From Nitrospira sp. (GTDB lineage Bacteria > Nitrospirota > Nitrospiria > Nitrospirales > Nitrospiraceae), in contig JBAOHZ010000009.1 of assembly GCA_037045225.1 (NCBI GenBank), forward strand, positions 930,001 through 994,000: a stretch of DNA of 64,000 nt. The letters are read 5' to 3'. This document shows positions 26,920-35,416 of this stretch, piece by piece. Numbering within the stretch: position 1 is the stretch's first letter; every line of letters starts with the position of its first letter. The translations under genes were made by a program, and so were the position numbers. The notes beneath the pieces are model-generated. The model saw only the letters and a program-made list of their open reading frames with translations, searched no databases and was not told the origin of the DNA.

Positions 26920-27908
26920 CCATCTTCAATCGCTTGAGTGTCTGGCTCGCCGTCGCTGGCGCAGCGCTTGCCGCCTGGGTCATCCTGACCGCCGGCAAGA
27001 ACCCGCCCATGCCCACGCCACTGGTCGAACCACCGCGGTCATCCTTTGAGGCCACCGTAGCTGCCACCGGCATCATCGAAGCAGCCAACGAAAACGTGCG
27101 TATCGGCCCCCCATCAGCCGGACTCGTCACAAAAGTCTTTGTCACAGTCGGTGACCGGGTCCGTGAAGGCGACCCGCTGCTTCAATTGGACGATCGAGAT
27201 CTCCGCGCGCAACTGGTCGCCCGTCAGGCGGCGATTCCTCCGGCGGAGGCGCAAGTGGAAGAACAGAAGTATCGCATCGGGGATCTCGACACGCAGCTCA
27301 AGCGACTGAAGTCGGTGCGCGACAGCCGAGCCGTCAGTGAGGACGATGTGAAGCGTACTTGGTATGCCTCGGAAATGGCGAAACGCGCGATGAGCCGCTA
27401 CGAGGCCACCCTCAAACAAGTCATCGCCCAACGCGATGAAACCCAACTCCTACTAGAGCGCCTGACGGTCCGGGCGCCTCGAGCCGCAACCATTCTGCAG
27501 GTCAATGTCCGAGCCGGTGAGTTTGCTCTGACCACCGGGGCCAGCGAACCGCTGATGCTCCTGGGAGACATGCAGCAGCTGCAAGTCCGCGCAGAAGTGG
27601 ATGAAGTGAATGCGCCCTTAGTGGCGCCGAATCGATCCGGTGTCGCCTACCTGAAAGGCAATACGACTCAGGCGATTCCGTTGACGTTCGTGCGTATCGA
27701 ACCCTATATCGTCCCCAAGAAATCTCTCACCGGCGAGAACAGCGAGCGGGTCGATACGCGAGTGCTCCAGATTATCTACCGCTTCGATCGGCCGGCGTTT
27801 CCAATCTATGCCGGGCAGCAGGTCGATGTATTCATCGATCGCGCACCCGCAGCAACACCGGCGCAGCCTCAGGGCGAGACCCGTTCCACTGGGGAACCGA
27901 CTCAATGA
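26916..27908 (+). CDS. HlyD/DevB-type periplasmic adaptor
   Basis: The 330-residue product begins with a membrane anchor (RLSVWLAVAGAALAAWVILT). It has a biotinyl-lipoyl half-motif (IGPPSAGLVTKVFVTVGDRV), a coiled-coil hairpin (PPAEAQVEEQKYRIGDLDTQ region), the second lipoyl half (LTVRAPRAATILQVNV) and a beta-barrel domain. It should link the ABC permease to the outer-membrane factor. ATG 26916 overlaps the ATPase stop. A longer in-frame start at 26715 runs inside the ATPase gene and is rejected. Confidence 0.88.
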   Translation: MTIFNRLSVWLAVAGAALAAWVILTAGKNPPMPTPLVEPPRSSFEATVAATGIIEAANENVRIGPPSAGLVTKVFVTVGDRVREGDPLLQLDDRDLRAQLVARQAAIPPAEAQVEEQKYRIGDLDTQLKRLKSVRDSRAVSEDDVKRTWYASEMAKRAMSRYEATLKQVIAQRDETQLLLERLTVRAPRAATILQVNVRAGEFALTTGASEPLMLLGDMQQLQVRAEVDEVNAPLVAPNRSGVAYLKGNTTQAIPLTFVRIEPYIVPKKSLTGENSERVDTRVLQIIYRFDRPAFPIYAGQQVDVFIDRAPAATPAQPQGETRSTGEPTQ

Positions 27909-29425
27909 AACAGCGCACGTTCAGCAGACCGATCGTCGCGGCAGCCATATGCGTTGTGCTGGGGCTCTCCTCTACCGGCTGTCTCCAAGGGCAGAACTAT
28001 CACCGTCCACCGGTCGACACACCCGCAGACTGGACGCGCATGGCTTCCGGCCCCTTAGCGGCTGGATCCTCCGACAAGGTCCCGGAAGCGGACTGGTGGC
28101 AGGCCTTCCACAACCAGGAACTGACCCAGTTCATCGAACGCGCCCTCGCCCAGAACCATGACATCCGACGCGCCGTGTCCCGCGTGCTGGAGGGACGAGC
28201 CTCCGTCACGACCGCTGGCGCCGGACTCTACCCGCAATTGAATGTGCAAGGCAGCTACAGCAATATCGTGGTGTCAAAAAACACTCTGGCGGGATTGGGC
28301 TTAGCCACCGGCCAACAACCGGGGCCTCAGGTCTTTGCCAGACCTGGAAGCAGTTTCGATCTCTGGAACGGAGCGGCCGACCTCCGCTGGGAACTGGATG
28401 TCTGGGGCCGCATCCGTCGCGGAATGGAAGCGGCATCGGCAGACGCACAGGCGATCGAGCAGGATGCCCGTGCGATTGCGCTCACCTTGATCAGCGACGT
28501 CGGACAGTCCTACTTTCGAATTCGTGAGTTGGACGAGCAAATTGAAATCGCGCAACGCGCCCTGACTCTCAGGCGGGACTCACTCGACATCATCACCAAA
28601 CGGGCATCGGTGGGCCTGGCTTCCGACCTGGACGTGAAACGAACGGAAGTCCTCGTCGCGGAAACCGCCGGACAAATCCCGGATCTGATCCGCCTGCGCG
28701 CCGTAGAATTACACCGACTAGAAGTGTTGACGGGAGCCGCGCCGGGCAGCCTCGTCTTGGCATCCACATCGTTGCGGAAAGTCATCGTACAGCCGGATAT
28801 CCCCGTCGGCCTCCCGTCGCAACTATTGGAGCGGCGACCCGACATCCTGCAAGCGGAGGCATCACTGATGGCCGCCAACGCCCGCATCGGTCAGGCACGC
28901 GCCTATTTCTTTCCCACCTTCTCCATCACGGGACAGGGAGGATTACAGAGCGCCGAATTCGCAAACTGGTTCACAGGCAACAGCGCGAACTTCAGTATCG
29001 GGCCATCGGTCACCCTGCCCATCTTTCTGGGTGGAACCAATGTCGCGAGGCTGGATGCCGCCGAATCTCGCTACCAACAAATGTTGGAAGGCTACCAACA
29101 AACCATTCTACTCGCCTTCCGCGAAGTGGCGGATCTCCTGGTATCGATCCAGTCACGCACGGAACAACTCGCACGCCAACGTGAGCAGGCCTCAGCCGCC
29201 ACGGCCGCCGTCGGGCTGGCCGAGGTGCGCTACCGCAAAGGATTGGTCAACTACCTCGATGTGCTCGACGCCCAACGAACCATGCTCGCAGCGGAAACCC
29301 AACTGGCGCAAACGGAGCGCGCCCGCCTCACCGACATGGTCGGCCTCTACAAAGCCCTCGGCGGCGGATGGCAGACACTGGACGATTCGCCCACGACACC
29401 CTCGACCATCTCCGCCAGGCCGTAA
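27905..29425 (+). CDS. NodT-type outer-membrane efflux lipoprotein
   Basis: The 506-residue protein starts with a lipoprotein signal (ICVVLGLSSTGC) and shows the NodT/OprM-family repeats: DWWQAFHNQELTQFIERALA, then DLRWELDVWGRIRR and LLERRPDILQAEASLMAANARIGQARA, and in the second half YRKGLVNYLDVLDAQRTML. It forms the outer-membrane and periplasmic tunnel of the efflux complex. It overlaps the adaptor gene by 4 nt and closes the operon. The substrate is unknown. Confidence 0.92.
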   Translation: MKQRTFSRPIVAAAICVVLGLSSTGCLQGQNYHRPPVDTPADWTRMASGPLAAGSSDKVPEADWWQAFHNQELTQFIERALAQNHDIRRAVSRVLEGRASVTTAGAGLYPQLNVQGSYSNIVVSKNTLAGLGLATGQQPGPQVFARPGSSFDLWNGAADLRWELDVWGRIRRGMEAASADAQAIEQDARAIALTLISDVGQSYFRIRELDEQIEIAQRALTLRRDSLDIITKRASVGLASDLDVKRTEVLVAETAGQIPDLIRLRAVELHRLEVLTGAAPGSLVLASTSLRKVIVQPDIPVGLPSQLLERRPDILQAEASLMAANARIGQARAYFFPTFSITGQGGLQSAEFANWFTGNSANFSIGPSVTLPIFLGGTNVARLDAAESRYQQMLEGYQQTILLAFREVADLLVSIQSRTEQLARQREQASAATAAVGLAEVRYRKGLVNYLDVLDAQRTMLAAETQLAQTERARLTDMVGLYKALGGGWQTLDDSPTTPSTISARP

Positions 29426-29654
29426 GGCCTCACCTCGCCACTCGTGCGCTCTCGAGCCAACAGGCACATCCAGAAGTCCCTCAGACAGCGTGTGCCCCAC
29501 GCACCACGGTGGCGCGGACTTTCAACTTGAACTTTTCGCCCAGAAAGGGCTATTTGACAGGATGCACCTTGATGTCTTCGCGCAAGTGGCGGACCAGGCA
29601 CCGATCATGCCGACTCATTCTATTCTTCGTGCGATTTCCCGGAAGGAGCCTTTC

Positions 29655-30551
29655 ATGCAACACGGTGTCCGTGACCATTCCCTAGCAGGCCAGATTTCCC
29701 TTGCGCCTCTCCTCTTGGTGCTCGGGTTTACCACGTCCTTCGCAGCACAGGTGATGGCTGCTCCCCACGATAAATCAGCCCTCAAACCCGCGATGGCTGA
29801 CAAGCCGGGACTTGCGGAAGAACAGATTCTTTCGACCACCGACAAGATTGCCCAGCCGGTAGACACCGACACAGAAGCCATGCGCCACAACGACTTGGGT
29901 GTGGCCTTCGTCTTCAAGGGCGACTTGGGACAGGCCATCGATGAATTTAAACATGCGCTCCGGCTCCAGCCGAATTATTTCGCCGCCCACCTCAACTTGG
30001 CGAATACGCTGCTCGATATCGGACAGAACGACGCAGCTATGAGTGAATTCAAGGAAGCCCTGCGCCTCAAACCGGACGATCCGAAAACCCACAATGATCT
30101 CGGGGTCGCGCTGAAAGAAGTGGGAAATTTGGATGGCGCCATTGCGGAGTTCAGAACAGTGTTGCGGCAGAACCCCAGTGATGTGAACGCGCACAACAAT
30201 CTGGGCGTCACACTCAAAGCCAAAGGTGACCTCGATGGGGCGATCGCAGAATATCGTACCGCGGCGAGCCTGCAACCGAACGATGTCAACGCTCACTTCA
30301 ATCTAGGCCTCGGACTGATGGAGAAGCATCAGCCGGAGGCCGCCATCACCGAATTCCGCACCGCCCTGCACCTCCGGCCCAACGATGCGAAGCTCCGCCT
30401 CAACCTCGGCAACGCATTGGCAGACGTCGGGCAACGTATGGAAGCCGCTCAGGAGTTGAGGCAATACCTTCGCCTTGAACTCGATACACCCGCCACTCGG
30501 CGATGGCTGGAACAGGCCGAAGCCAAACTCCGCGAACTGGAGATGCCATAA
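29655..30551 (+). CDS. Secreted TPR protein
   Basis: GGAAGGAG ends 6 nt before ATG 29655; the longer in-frame reading to 29031 lies inside the NodT gene. The 298-residue product has a signal peptide (LAPLLLVLGFTTSFAAQVMA) and about six tetratricopeptide repeats from near residue 75 onward, such as RHNDLGVAFVFKGDLGQAID and AHNNLGVTLKAKGDLDGAI. TPR domains mediate protein-protein contact. It is probably periplasmic. The partner is not indicated; the efflux operon ends about 230 nt upstream. Confidence 0.8.
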   Translation: MQHGVRDHSLAGQISLAPLLLVLGFTTSFAAQVMAAPHDKSALKPAMADKPGLAEEQILSTTDKIAQPVDTDTEAMRHNDLGVAFVFKGDLGQAIDEFKHALRLQPNYFAAHLNLANTLLDIGQNDAAMSEFKEALRLKPDDPKTHNDLGVALKEVGNLDGAIAEFRTVLRQNPSDVNAHNNLGVTLKAKGDLDGAIAEYRTAASLQPNDVNAHFNLGLGLMEKHQPEAAITEFRTALHLRPNDAKLRLNLGNALADVGQRMEAAQELRQYLRLELDTPATRRWLEQAEAKLRELEMP

Positions 30552-30725
30552 CCCCTGCCTCACTCGCCGGCGCAGAACTGCCGACATGGGTGGCCAGGAG
30601 CCTTCCTCGACCTGACGGCATAGTCATTTTCCCCTCTCGCCGATCACACCCCATTTGGTGTACAGTCCTCAACGCTTCCGCCAGGACGGTGACCTGCGAT
30701 GTGCCATTCTGAGACAGTACCCATC

Positions 30726-31418
30726 ATGATGCGTCTCAAACCTCTGCAAACCTTTCTACTGGCCGCACTGTGCATCACCGGCCTAACGCCGACCATCACG
30801 TTCCCGGCAGAGCAGGAAGATCCGGAATCCCGGCACACTCAACAATGGGACTTTGACGGCGCGGCGCCGGGCACCCTTCCCAGTTCGTTCACAGTCGGGA
30901 CACTTTTCGACAGCCGCGCGGCCGGCGAGTGGAAAATCCTCATCACCGACCGCGCGAAAAGCTCCTCCCAAGTGCTGGCACAATTACAGCCGAAAGGAAC
31001 GGATCAGGCACACAAACTACTGCTCGTGGAGGGCACTGCGAGCACCAACATTGATGCCGAGGTCTCGTATTTGGCCGTGGCCGGAAAAGCTGATCTTGGC
31101 GGAGGGCTCGTCTGGCACGCGACGGATGACCGCAACTACTATCTCCTGAGAGCCAGCTCGGTCGAACAAAAGGTTCGACTCTATCGTGTCGTAAAAGGCG
31201 TGCAGCAGGTCGTCAAGCAAATCGATCGCTCAGTCCCTGCCACCGGATGGCACAAGCTACGCATTGTCCAACGTGGATGCGAACTCAAAGCCCTCTACGA
31301 CGATGCCGTGCTGTTTCGAATCTGTGACCAGACATTCTCAAGCGGGCGGATTGGACTCTGGACCAAAGCCGATGCCGTCACCTATTTCGACGACCTGACT
31401 CTTCGGCTCCTCGATTGA
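30726..31418 (+). CDS. Secreted protein with a LamG-like or DUF1080-like fold
   Basis: ATG 30726 opens a signal peptide (MMRLKPLQTFLLAALCITGL). The mature protein of about 205 residues is beta-rich: QWDFDGAAPGTLPSSFTVGT, ADLGGGLVWHATDDRNYYLL, TGWHKLRIVQRGCELKALYD and GRIGLWTKADAVTYFDDLTL. This resembles concanavalin-like domains of the 3-keto-disaccharide hydrolase group, but I see no catalytic signature. It probably binds carbohydrate or protein in the periplasm or outside. An earlier in-frame start at 30699 is possible. Confidence 0.7.
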   Translation: MMRLKPLQTFLLAALCITGLTPTITFPAEQEDPESRHTQQWDFDGAAPGTLPSSFTVGTLFDSRAAGEWKILITDRAKSSSQVLAQLQPKGTDQAHKLLLVEGTASTNIDAEVSYLAVAGKADLGGGLVWHATDDRNYYLLRASSVEQKVRLYRVVKGVQQVVKQIDRSVPATGWHKLRIVQRGCELKALYDDAVLFRICDQTFSSGRIGLWTKADAVTYFDDLTLRLLD

Positions 31419-31482
31419 CCTTCCCTCCGATGATCCTCCCGCTGAGCGACCACCGCCGACGATCAGGTCGATCCACCGACAC

Positions 31483-31516
31483 AAAAAAAGGGCAGCCACC
31501 ACAAGGATGACTGCCC
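31483..31516 (-). terminator. Intrinsic terminator of the RRM gene
   Basis: On the minus strand GGGCAG pairs with CTGCCC across a loop of about 15 nt and is followed directly by seven T residues. It lies 25 nt past the RRM gene stop. Confidence 0.8.
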
Positions 31517-31540
31517 CATGAACTGATACGAAATTAGGCG

Positions 31541-31870
31541 TTACCAGCGATCGCGCTTGCCACCACGATCGTTGAATCCCCCGCCGCCGCCGCTCCGTCC
31601 AGGTCCGCCGCCCGAGCGGGGCTCCTGAGGACGCGCTTCATTGACCGTCAATGTCCGGCCACCCATGTCCGTCCCATTGAGAGCCGAAATCGCCTTCTGC
31701 GCCTCGTCGGAAGAGGCCATTTCGACGAATCCGAAACCTCTCGATTGGCCGGTAAATTTGTCCGTGATGATCCGGGCCGATTCCACCGCCCCGTGCACCG
31801 CGAACAAATCGCTTAACTGCTGTTCGGTTGCCGAATAGGGCAACCCGCCAACATAAATTTTAGAACCCAT
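31541..31870 (-). CDS. RRM RNA-binding protein
   Basis: ATG 31870 follows GAGGAGG by a few bases, giving 109 residues. The RRM domain has RNP2 (KIYVGGLPYS) at the start and RNP1 (RGFGFVEM) near residue 50, then a glycine- and arginine-rich tail (RSGGGGGFNDRGGKRDR). Small proteins of this type are the bacterial counterparts of glycine-rich RNA-binding proteins. In cyanobacteria some are induced by cold. It stands alone with a strong terminator. The RNA targets are unknown. Confidence 0.93.
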   Translation of the reverse strand: MGSKIYVGGLPYSATEQQLSDLFAVHGAVESARIITDKFTGQSRGFGFVEMASSDEAQKAISALNGTDMGGRTLTVNEARPQEPRSGGGPGRSGGGGGFNDRGGKRDRW

Positions 31871-32531
31871 GTGGGTCCTCCTCTTGGGTAGTGACATTGT
31901 CTTGAACGAAGGAAAGAAAGGGAAAGGACGGGCCGAAGACGCTACGTAACGGGGCGACTTGGGTCTGGCTTTCGATTAGATTCCCGGGCAAGGCAACATC
32001 GAGTCAGGCCTGAACTATTTCAACGCATCCCTCACCAGGCCCCAGCGGGAGACGCGGAATAGTACCATGCGTCCCCCGACCATACAAGCTATGAAATAGG
32101 GCTTTTTCACACTCGATCCGCGTCAGTCGGACCATCACAAGACTGACCAACCTCATCGATCCACTGACGAATTCTCGTGATGCTGCGCGGGACATGTACG
32201 CTCGTATCCTCATCCATCACCGATGGCCGCGCTCTCAAATACAAATCGACTATCTCATCAAAAACGACAGCCTGGCAGGGAAGGACCTACATGTGACACA
32301 GGCGCACCAACCCGATGTGGGCGGATGAGCTGGCGCAAAAAGAACCGCGCAGAAAAAAACTTGACTCCGCATCCGAAAGAAAGCTTTATATATGTCCAGT
32401 AATACTGGACATATGCTAACATATACCGATGTTGCCAAGGCTGAGCATGAGGTCCGATACCCGATTCCTGACGGACGAAGTTGTGTCTGACACCGCTCCC
32501 CTTCGTTGTTTTCAAGCACGCCTAGTGGCCC
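31871..32531. other. Long intergenic region with palindrome
   Basis: This 661-base region holds the leader of the RRM gene at its left end and, at its right end, a promoter-like TTGACT (32361-32366) next to a 25-bp palindrome (32390-32414), listed separately. The middle (about 31920-32340) shows no recognisable gene. Base composition becomes more AT-rich around the palindrome, unlike the genes on both sides. Confidence 0.55.
32390..32414. promoter_or_regulatory. Perfect 25-bp palindromic operator candidate
   Basis: ATATGTCCAGTA at 32390-32401 and its exact complement TACTGGACATAT at 32403-32414 flank a single A. TTGACT lies at 32361-32366, and TATATA overlaps the left arm at 32387-32392, a 20-nt spacing that is long for sigma-70. 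The position suits an operator, with the cluster starting 120 to 290 nt downstream. It could also be a short RNA hairpin. Confidence 0.6.
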
Positions 32532-32705
32532 ATGACGACTAACCTCACGCGCGCGCAATTCTCGACGATTCATGACGCGATACCCATGGGACTTGCCCCA
32601 GGCGATCCCCCGATGGTACCGCAGGTTGCTCGGCAATCGTTGGGCTCCCTCAATCGGGCGCAAGTGTACGATACAGGAACGTTCGCTCCAAACTCATCCA
32701 CGTGA
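32532..32705 (+). CDS. Possible small ORF before the acetyltransferase gene, 57 aa
   Basis: The frame reads from ATG 32532 (MTTNLTRAQFSTIHDAIPMG) to a TGA that overlaps the GTG start of the next gene (GTGA). No ribosome-binding site precedes the ATG, and I recognise no family. Because the acetyltransferase start also lacks a ribosome-binding site, coupled translation from this frame would make sense. It may equally be leader sequence that happens to be open. Confidence 0.3.
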   Translation: MTTNLTRAQFSTIHDAIPMGLAPGDPPMVPQVARQSLGSLNRAQVYDTGTFAPNSST

Positions 32706-33325
32706 CCGAGGTGCCAGTGCTGGGAACATTCGTCAGGCTTTATCGAGGCCTAGGAGAGCTCTGGGCCCAGATCCTAGAGGACTGGGCCGTGCACTGCCAC
32801 GACTGGACCATGCCTGGCCTTCGTGCACTAGCCGTTCACCGCTTTGGCACATGGATCTCGAACCGGCGCAGCGGCGTTCTCAAGTCTGTCCTGCTCACGT
32901 TCTACCATGTCCTGTACCGATACGTCCGGAATCACTACGGAATCGAAATTCCCTTGACGACGACAATCGGCCGAAGGCTCTGGCTGGTTCACCAACACGG
33001 CATCGTCTTTCACTGGAAATCCGAGATCGGAGACGATTGCGTGATTCGCCACGGAGCCACGATCGGAGCCGGATATGGCGGACAAAAGACCTTACATAAA
33101 GGACCGAAACTCGGCCAACGAGTCGAAGTGGGACCAGGCGCCGTGATTTTTGCCGGAGTGAAGATCGGCGACGATACGGTCATCGGTCCGAATGCCGTGG
33201 TCATGTCGGACGTCCCGGCCGGATCCAGGGTGTTCGCTGAGGCGCCTCGCGTCATTCATTTGCCGACCGTTCGTCAGGCACCCGGAGCAACTAGGGATCT
33301 CCGTCAGGGGGTACGCCAACAATGA
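32702..33325 (+). CDS. Serine acetyltransferase-like hexapeptide enzyme
   Basis: The 207-residue protein has a helical N-terminus (EDWAVHCHDWTMPGLRALAV) and left-handed beta-helix repeats: IGDDCVIRHGATIGAGYGG, then VEVGPGAVIFAGVKIGDDTV and IGPNAVVMSDVPAG. This is the serine O-acetyltransferase type often found in surface-polysaccharide clusters. Histidines LVHQHGIVFH match the usual active-site area. In this cluster it may acylate a sugar or amino group rather than make O-acetylserine. GTG 32702 is its start by family length; there is no ribosome-binding site. Confidence 0.85.
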   Translation: MTEVPVLGTFVRLYRGLGELWAQILEDWAVHCHDWTMPGLRALAVHRFGTWISNRRSGVLKSVLLTFYHVLYRYVRNHYGIEIPLTTTIGRRLWLVHQHGIVFHWKSEIGDDCVIRHGATIGAGYGGQKTLHKGPKLGQRVEVGPGAVIFAGVKIGDDTVIGPNAVVMSDVPAGSRVFAEAPRVIHLPTVRQAPGATRDLRQGVRQQ

Positions 33326-33418
33326 AGTCGGTTCAAGCCAACGTCCCTGGATCAGCTTGCATGCAGCATCCCTGCATCGAAATAATCTGCGCGTTGCAGG
33401 AATAACAAGCCATACATC

Positions 33419-35416
33419 ATGAACATCGCCCGGGTTCATTGTCACGATTTAACTGCCACAGCTGAAACACGTGGCGACATCCTCCGCAAGAACGGACAGA
33501 TCGAGCAGGCGATCATGGCCTATCTGGAAGGGGTGACCACTCCACCGGCAGCGGCCCTTTGCCTCAAACTTGCCCGTTGTTATGAACAGCGCGGCAACCA
33601 TGCGGATGTCTGCCGGTGGGCGCTTGCGATCGTCGATTCCGGTGATGACTATTCGGCATGGCAGGCTGGCTGGGCCTTGTTTCAGCGCAACGCTGCAAAG
33701 GCAGGACGACAGGTGCTCAGATCGGTCAAGGTGGCGCTCCTCGGCAGCTATACCACCACTCAATTAGGCCCGATGCTGTGCCTGGCGGCAGAGAGACTCG
33801 GCATCCAAGTCGCCCTATACGAAAGCCAATACGGACAATACCAGCAGGACATCCTCAATCCCAGCAGCACGCTCTATGCGTTCGGTCCGGATATCGTCGT
33901 CCTGGCGGTTCACGAAGGCGACCTTCATCTCCCTGACTACAGCCAGAACCCAGAGGAGGATGTCCACACGGAAGTGCTTCGCTGGACCGGCCTCTGGAAG
34001 ATGGTTGCAGAACGCTCCCGCGCCCGACTCGTCCAGCATAACTTCGCGCTGCCCTGCGAAGTCCCTACAGGCCATCTCGCCACCAGGCTTCCCGGTTCGC
34101 GATACATGATGACGCACGCAGTCAACGCGAAGCTGGGTGAAGCGGCTGCGAACAATGTCTCCCTAGTGGACTGCGAACGGCTTTCGGCACTCTTCGGAAA
34201 ACAACGATGGTGCGATCCCCGATATTGGAACCTGTCCAAACAAGCCGTTGCCCTTGAAGCCCTGCCGTTGCTCGCAAGACATACCGCAGCGGTGATCGCC
34301 GCGGATCTCGGATTGAGCCGTAAGTGTCTGGTATTGGATCTGGACAACACCTTGTGGGGCGGCGTGATTGCGGAAGATGGATTGGCGGGCATCAAGTTAG
34401 GACAAGGGCCTGACGGTGAGGCATTCACGGCGTTTCAGGACTACCTTCTGAAACTCAAGCGGAAGGGCGTCATCCTGACGGTGTGCTCGAAAAATAACCA
34501 TGCCGATGCCATCCAACCGTTCGAACAACACCCGGAAATGCGACTGAAGCTGGACGATATCGCCCTCTTCGTCGCCAATTGGGAATCGAAGCCGGACAAT
34601 ATCCGCACCATCGCCAAGACACTCCAGATCGGCCTGGATGCCATGGTCTTCGTCGATGATAACCCTGCTGAGCGGGAGATCGTGCGCACGTTTCTTCCAG
34701 AGGTCGATGTCATTTCCCTGCCGGAGGATCCGTCGCTGTACCTCAGGACCCTGTCGCAATACCTTCTGCTCGAAACAAGCTCGTTGACCGCCGAGGATCA
34801 TGAGCGAACCGACCAATATCGAGCCCGCGCACAGATCATGAAATTGGAGGCCGCGGCCGGAACCATCGAGGAATTTTATCGCAGCCTTCGCATGCAAGCG
34901 ATCGTGACACCGTTCGACGCATCGCAGCTGCCTCGGATCGCCCAGCTTATCGGAAAGACCAACCAGTTCAATCTCACCACCCGACGCCACGGCATGGCGC
35001 AGCTGGAAACCTTCCTCCGTGACGAGAACTATGTCCATCTCGCGCTACGGTTGCGCGATCGCTACACCGATCATGGGCTCGTCAGCGTCATGATCGCACG
35101 GCAACAGGAACACGTCCTCGATATCGACACGTGGCTGATGAGTTGTCGAGTCATTGGCCGAACCGTTGAAGCCACCATGCTGGAGCATCTCTGTCGGCGG
35201 GCGGCACAGCTCGGATGCACGTTCCTCCGAGGCACCTACTCTCCGACACAAAAAAATGCAATGGCGGCGGACGCCTTCGCCAAACATGGGTTTGAACGTG
35301 TCGGCACAAATGGACGTGATGAGATCTGGAGTTATGACCTTGCGGCGAAGGGCCTGATCGCCAATACATTTGTGACCTCTGTCCATACCTGGGAGAGCGC
35401 TGATGGGGCGTCCTGA
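33419..35416 (+). CDS. FkbH-like HAD-IIIC protein with SGNH-like and GNAT parts
   Basis: The 665-residue product has a short TPR-like start (residues 15-90) and an SGNH-hydrolase-like region (about 105-290). The HAD-IIIC domain carries DLDNTLWGG at 307-315, VCSKNNHADA and FVDDNPAERE, and the C-terminus is GNAT-like (about 480-650). This is the FkbH family. Well-studied members take a glyceryl group from 1,3-bisphosphoglycerate, release the phosphate and load the glyceryl group on an acyl carrier protein. An acyl carrier protein gene lies 1.7 kb downstream in the same direction. Related proteins also occur in O-antigen and capsule clusters. Confidence 0.87.
   Translation: MNIARVHCHDLTATAETRGDILRKNGQIEQAIMAYLEGVTTPPAAALCLKLARCYEQRGNHADVCRWALAIVDSGDDYSAWQAGWALFQRNAAKAGRQVLRSVKVALLGSYTTTQLGPMLCLAAERLGIQVALYESQYGQYQQDILNPSSTLYAFGPDIVVLAVHEGDLHLPDYSQNPEEDVHTEVLRWTGLWKMVAERSRARLVQHNFALPCEVPTGHLATRLPGSRYMMTHAVNAKLGEAAANNVSLVDCERLSALFGKQRWCDPRYWNLSKQAVALEALPLLARHTAAVIAADLGLSRKCLVLDLDNTLWGGVIAEDGLAGIKLGQGPDGEAFTAFQDYLLKLKRKGVILTVCSKNNHADAIQPFEQHPEMRLKLDDIALFVANWESKPDNIRTIAKTLQIGLDAMVFVDDNPAEREIVRTFLPEVDVISLPEDPSLYLRTLSQYLLLETSSLTAEDHERTDQYRARAQIMKLEAAAGTIEEFYRSLRMQAIVTPFDASQLPRIAQLIGKTNQFNLTTRRHGMAQLETFLRDENYVHLALRLRDRYTDHGLVSVMIARQQEHVLDIDTWLMSCRVIGRTVEATMLEHLCRRAAQLGCTFLRGTYSPTQKNAMAADAFAKHGFERVGTNGRDEIWSYDLAAKGLIANTFVTSVHTWESADGAS

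Noticed and set aside
32572..33099. A 175-codon plus-strand frame overlapping the acetyltransferase gene
   Set aside because: The other frame carries unmistakable hexapeptide repeats. This one is Arg/Pro-rich without a domain.
33322..33405. A 27-codon frame joined by ATGA to the acetyltransferase stop
   Set aside because: It is too short to separate from chance, has no ribosome-binding site and does not reach the FkbH start.
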